Below the pieces are notes generated by a model. That model saw only the letters and a program-made list of their open reading frames with translations, was not told the origin of the DNA and searched no databases. The position numbers and the translations under genes were made by a program. Below are positions 60,661-64,000 of a DNA stretch of 64,000 bases, in pieces (the stretch's first letter is position 1; each line of letters begins with the position of its first letter). The DNA lies in NCBI GenBank assembly GCA_964350445.1, contig CAYGKA010000010.1:44604-108603 (forward strand), given 5' to 3'. Source of the DNA: Hwanghaeella sp964350445. Its GTDB lineage: Bacteria; Pseudomonadota; Alphaproteobacteria; UBA8366; Aestuariispiraceae.

Positions 60661-62118
60661 TCAGGAGTTCCGCAGCGTTTTGACGAACCCGCCCAGGCGC
60701 GCGTTCAGTTCGGACGAATGCGTGCTCAGCTTGGAGGCGAGGCCTTTGACGTCATTCGCCGCGGCGGTGGATTCGTCGGCGACGCCGCGAACCTCGATGA
60801 CGCTGTCGGCGGCCTCCCTGCTCTTCGTCGAAACCGTGCCCATGGTCGAGGATATTTCGCGCGTGGCGATCTGCTGCCGACCGATGGCGTCCTCGATGGC
60901 GCCAACCGTCTCGGCGACGGCGCCGATCGTCTGGCCGATGCCTTGAATGGCGCCCACCGCCCCGACCGACGCTTTCTGCATGTCCGCGATCAGTTTGGAG
61001 ATATTCTCCGTTGCCTGGGCTGTCTGACTGGCCAGCGCCTTCACTTCGTTCGCGACCACGGCGAAGCCCTTGCCGGCATCGCCGGCGCGGGCTGCTTCAA
61101 TCGTCGCGTTCAGCGCCAGCAGGTTCGTCTGCTCGGCAATGTCTTCGATGAATCCGACGACTTCGCCGATCTTGGTTCCGGCATTGGCCAACCCCGTAAC
61201 GGCTTGGTTGGTGTTCTCGGCCTCGGTCACGGCCTTGCGTGTCGCGCTGGCTGAATCGCCGGCCAACCGGCTGATTTCGGTGGTGGCCTGATCCAACTCT
61301 TCCACCGCGGCGGCGGTGCTGCCGACATCGCGTCCGGCCTCCTCACTGGATTCGGCTGACCGCGCCGCCCGGTTGCGCATCGTTTCGGACGATTTGAGCA
61401 GCCCGTCCGCATAGTTGGTCAACTGCGCGGAAGCCGACGAAACGGATGCGGCGATTTCGCCGATCTCGGCCTCAATCGATCCGGCAACCTGAACCAACGT
61501 CTCCTGCCGCGTCTTGTCCGCCGCCTTTCGCTGTTCTTCCTGTTCCGCCTGCGCGGCGCGCACGGCCGTTTCGGCTTCGGCCGCCTTCTCCAGGGCTTTC
61601 TCGCTGGCGGTGAAGGCCCGTTGGATCCGATCGACCACCCAAATCAGAATGCCTGTCTCCAGCACGACGATGACAGCGTGCAGCACGACGCGGCCGAAGT
61701 TGCTGCCGCCGGGGAAGACGAACTCAGGAAGCAGGAAATTCAAGGACAGGTGATGAACCGCGGTGACCGCGGCAGCGACAATCAGAACCTTCCAACTGCA
61801 CAAAGCCGCCAACATTGCCAATGCGGCGAAGAAATACATGTGCATGTCGATCTGCCAGGGGTCGCCCGCCAAGGCATAGACCAGGGCGGCCACGTCGCCG
61901 ATGAAAGCAACGGCGATGACGTACATCGTCTCATCGGCTGCCTGCCGCAGCATCCACATCCCGAAACAGACCCCGGCCAGAACCGCCGTGATAAGGGTTG
62001 CCGGCATCCAAGGCGCACCCATGACGATGAGGAAACCCGCGGTGACCGGGATATGCGCAATCAGGTAGTAGACGAGAATACGGACGGAGTTCGCCTGGAG
62101 ATCTTTAAGTGCATTCAT
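60661..62118 (-). CDS. Methyl-accepting chemotaxis protein, six-helix sensor
   Basis: The 485-residue receptor has an N-terminal membrane domain of about six helices (residues 10-170) containing VHHLSLNFLLPEFVFPGG, then a helical linker and a complete signalling domain. The hairpin tip reads IEDIAEQTNLLALNATIEAARAGDAGKGFAVVANEVKALA, given in part as EQTNLLALNATIEAARAG. No HAMP domain or large periplasmic sensor is visible, so it likely senses within the membrane or energy state. It overlaps the small upstream gene by ATGA. Confidence 0.9.
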   Translation of the reverse strand: MNALKDLQANSVRILVYYLIAHIPVTAGFLIVMGAPWMPATLITAVLAGVCFGMWMLRQAADETMYVIAVAFIGDVAALVYALAGDPWQIDMHMYFFAALAMLAALCSWKVLIVAAAVTAVHHLSLNFLLPEFVFPGGSNFGRVVLHAVIVVLETGILIWVVDRIQRAFTASEKALEKAAEAETAVRAAQAEQEEQRKAADKTRQETLVQVAGSIEAEIGEIAASVSSASAQLTNYADGLLKSSETMRNRAARSAESSEEAGRDVGSTAAAVEELDQATTEISRLAGDSASATRKAVTEAENTNQAVTGLANAGTKIGEVVGFIEDIAEQTNLLALNATIEAARAGDAGKGFAVVANEVKALASQTAQATENISKLIADMQKASVGAVGAIQGIGQTIGAVAETVGAIEDAIGRQQIATREISSTMGTVSTKSREAADSVIEVRGVADESTAAANDVKGLASKLSTHSSELNARLGGFVKTLRNS

Positions 62119-62486
62119 GAATTGAGTCCTTCATCGCTGGCGGTGCGATCGTTTAGATGTGCTTGTGTTTGAGGTTGCAGCGCGACGGGATCGCATCCCC
62201 CCGCGACGAGTGCGTTGAAAACTAGCCACGCGCCGGAATCCTCAAGCGCCCGGACCGGCGGTTCCCGGCCGGGAAAGACCGCGACGACAATGTTTTCCCA
62301 ACGGCCCGTCCTCTCGACCAACCCGCCGGCGGCGGCGACGGTCGCAAAGGCGTCGATCAATGTCGTTTGCGGGGGAAAAAGAATGGCGACCGGCGAACCC
62401 GGCAGCATCGGCGCCCGCAGGGACATGACGACCATGGCCGCCACGCTGCCGAGGGCAAGAATAAATGCGGGAAGAAATTTACCCAT
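62115..62486 (-). CDS. Membrane-anchored small protein coupled to the receptor
   Basis: The 123-residue protein starts MGKFLPAFILALGSVAAMVVM, an N-terminal hydrophobic anchor, then a globular part with LFPPQTTLIDAFATVAAAGG and WENIVVAVFPGREPPVRALEDSGAWLVFNALVAGGCDP, given here partly. I recognise no family. The ATG at 62486 is preferred over TTG at 62504. Its stop overlaps the receptor start by ATGA, so the two are translated together; it may be a partner of the receptor's sensor. That is inference. Confidence 0.6.
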   Translation of the reverse strand: MGKFLPAFILALGSVAAMVVMSLRAPMLPGSPVAILFPPQTTLIDAFATVAAAGGLVERTGRWENIVVAVFPGREPPVRALEDSGAWLVFNALVAGGCDPVALQPQTQAHLNDRTASDEGLNS

Positions 62487-62658
62487 CGGTACCGTGGTCC
62501 CCAATTCGCGGCTTCATACAGCATTTGACCAACCGTCCTGAACGGATCCGGATACGGGTTGGAACGCCGAACAGACCGATTTTGGCCGCAGGACCGTTTA
62601 TTTTTGCTTAATATTTCCACAAAAGTCGGTGTTTTCTGAACTCTCCGCCCATCGCGGC

Positions 62659-64000
62659 CTATCTTGTCGGCAGCAATTCCGGATTTCCACCGGCGACATA
62701 GGGCGACGGGCCACGCATGTTCTCATCAATTCTTGCCCGCAGATGGACCGGCGGATGGGCGCGTTGCGGACAATCCATCCGGTCGCAGATGCGGCAGTTG
62801 ACCCCGATCGGCGCGGCCTTCGCCTCCGGCCCCAGGATCATGTTATCGGAATAGACCATCTCGGCGGCGTGCTTGGCCTCGCAACCGAGGCCGATGGACA
62901 GCATCCGGGGTTCCGTCCCATGTCCGGCGCCGCCTTTCCGAACGGTTCGTGCGATGCAGAAATACCGCGTCCCATCCGGCAGTTCCGACATCTGGGCCTG
63001 GATCACGCCCGGCGTCATGAAAGCGCTGTAGACGTTCCAGCGCGAGCAGGCCTCGCCATGGCGGGGGATCGGCAAGCCGGAGAGCGAGAACCGTTTCGAG
63101 ATGTTCCCGGCCACGTCGACCCTGAGCATATGCAGCGGAATGCCCGCATTGCCCGGCTTGTTCAGCGTGGTCAGGCGTTGGCAGACCTGTTCGAATTCGG
63201 CGGTGAAACGATGCTGCAGCAACTCGATGTCGTAGCGCGCTTCCCGCACGCTTTCCATGAACCGGTCGTAGGGCATCAGCAGCGCGGCGGCGAAATAGTT
63301 GGCCAGCGCCACCCTTCCCAGGGCCTTTGTGTCACGGTCCTTGATGTTGCTTTCCATCAGAAGCATGTCGATCACCGGCCCCGCCGACAGCAGGCCGATC
63401 TGATGCGCCAACTGGAACCGGCGGCTGCCCGTCGTCAGTCGTTCCGACAGACGCAGCACCTTGCGTTCCGTGTCATAGTGACGCTGATAGGGGAAGTCGG
63501 GACCGGCGCGGGTCAGCGCCGTTTCCACCCCATGAGCCGTATGCAGATAGTCGACCAGCGCGTCGCGGGACTGGGTTTCGACAATGCCTATTTCGCGCCC
63601 GACGCGCGCCGCTTCCAATTCCAGATCCTCGAAATAGTTCGCGTGCTCCTGGACGAAATCCGAAATCAACTCTGCCGGGGCGACGGAACTGAGGATCAAC
63701 GGTTCCGCCTCCGCGTCGATCGCGCGCGCCGCCAGACTTCTCATATCCGATTGCGATTTGCGGTAGGCGTCATGCATGTGCAGCAGCGCGCGGGCCACGT
63801 TCGGCACGGTTTCCACCAACGCCCGGACATCCGAATTGGTCAGGTCCAGGTCACCGAACATCTCGCTGCCGAGGACGTCCATGATATCGGCGAAAAGCTG
63901 GGTCTCGTCATCGTCGGCCAGATGCGCGAAATCGACATCGAAAATCTTCGCCAGTTCCAGCAGCAGCGCGGCGGTCAACTTGCGTTTGTTGTGTTCGATC
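62659..64000 (-). CDS. ScfR-type XRE regulator with DUF2083, N-terminus cut
   Basis: On the minus strand the frame runs to the right window edge, so the gene's 5' end is missing. The visible part begins IEHNKRKLTAALLLELAKIFD, the end of an XRE helix-turn-helix, quoted in part as LTAALLLELAKIFDVD. A middle ImmA/IrrE-like region follows, and a C-terminal DUF2083 with the cysteine motif CRICDRMDCPQRAHPP. Such ScfR regulators respond to short-chain acyl-CoAs and control propionate or related metabolism in other bacteria. The target is unknown here. A TTG at 63978 is not a real start. Confidence 0.85.
   Translation of the reverse strand, partial: IEHNKRKLTAALLLELAKIFDVDFAHLADDDETQLFADIMDVLGSEMFGDLDLTNSDVRALVETVPNVARALLHMHDAYRKSQSDMRSLAARAIDAEAEPLILSSVAPAELISDFVQEHANYFEDLELEAARVGREIGIVETQSRDALVDYLHTAHGVETALTRAGPDFPYQRHYDTERKVLRLSERLTTGSRRFQLAHQIGLLSAGPVIDMLLMESNIKDRDTKALGRVALANYFAAALLMPYDRFMESVREARYDIELLQHRFTAEFEQVCQRLTTLNKPGNAGIPLHMLRVDVAGNISKRFSLSGLPIPRHGEACSRWNVYSAFMTPGVIQAQMSELPDGTRYFCIARTVRKGGAGHGTEPRMLSIGLGCEAKHAAEMVYSDNMILGPEAKAAPIGVNCRICDRMDCPQRAHPPVHLRARIDENMRGPSPYVAGGNPELLPTR

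Overview
The window is about 64 kb of high-GC bacterial chromosome with dense gene packing. I see no rRNA, tRNA, prophage, CRISPR array or complete insertion sequence. The gene set and order point to an alphaproteobacterium of Rhodospirillales type: bolA / J-domain / cobS / cobT, a complete System I cytochrome c maturation operon (ccmABCDEFGHI), xerD / aroK / aroB / CNNM-CorC, gloB beside methyltransferases, a DUF2889 gene and a ScfR-type XRE regulator. The genus cannot be fixed from the sequence alone.

Layout. 0-2 kb: ybbP (cut by the window edge) and ybbA, divergent from a tesA-type esterase. 2-9 kb: a FIST sensor protein, a sulfotransferase, an aldo/keto reductase, an RNA ligase-like phosphodiesterase, an overlapping LMW-phosphatase / fructosamine-kinase pair that looks like a protein deglycation operon, a Sir2 deacylase and a uracil-DNA glycosylase family protein. 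9-10.2 kb: an OmpW-type porin with an FNR-like box upstream and a 118-bp inverted-repeat element downstream. 10.2-17.4 kb: a ferredoxin-like protein, two glutathione S-transferases, gloB, two methyltransferases and a TauD-type dioxygenase. 17.4-21.2 kb: a secreted metallo-hydrolase, a PAS protein, and an MFS/MarR divergent pair with a palindromic operator inside a promoter.

21.2-27.7 kb: bolA, a J-domain protein, the aerobic cobaltochelatase subunits cobS and cobT, a small lipoprotein, and a cobalt-type nitrile hydratase operon (alpha with a polyhistidine tail, beta, accessory). After an AT-rich convergent gap come the ccm operon (28.0-35.8 kb, minus strand), a GlxA-type regulator / PfpI / cupin operon, a serine hydrolase, and a six-gene branched-chain-type ABC transporter operon flanked by two adenylate-forming enzymes (39.3-47.9 kb). 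48-53 kb: a Crp/Fnr regulator, a Sco1 protein, accA and a LysR/PhzF divergent pair. 53-64 kb: xerD, a large exported repeat-poor protein with a 46-residue membrane protein just upstream, aroK-aroB, a CNNM/CorC transporter, DUF2889, a chemotaxis receptor with an overlapping small membrane protein, and a ScfR-type regulator that runs off the right edge.

Most of the window is ordinary core chromosome. The points I consider most worth a second look are the deglycation operon, the inverted-repeat (MITE-like) element at 10.03-10.15 kb, the MarR operator inside its promoter spacer, the His-tailed nitrile hydratase beside cobaltochelatase genes, the AT-rich gap at 27.7-28.0 kb, the duplicated module in CcmI, the PaaK-like enzyme lacking a normal AMP-binding loop, and several unassigned direct and inverted repeats. 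No clear candidate for a wholly new multi-gene system was found.
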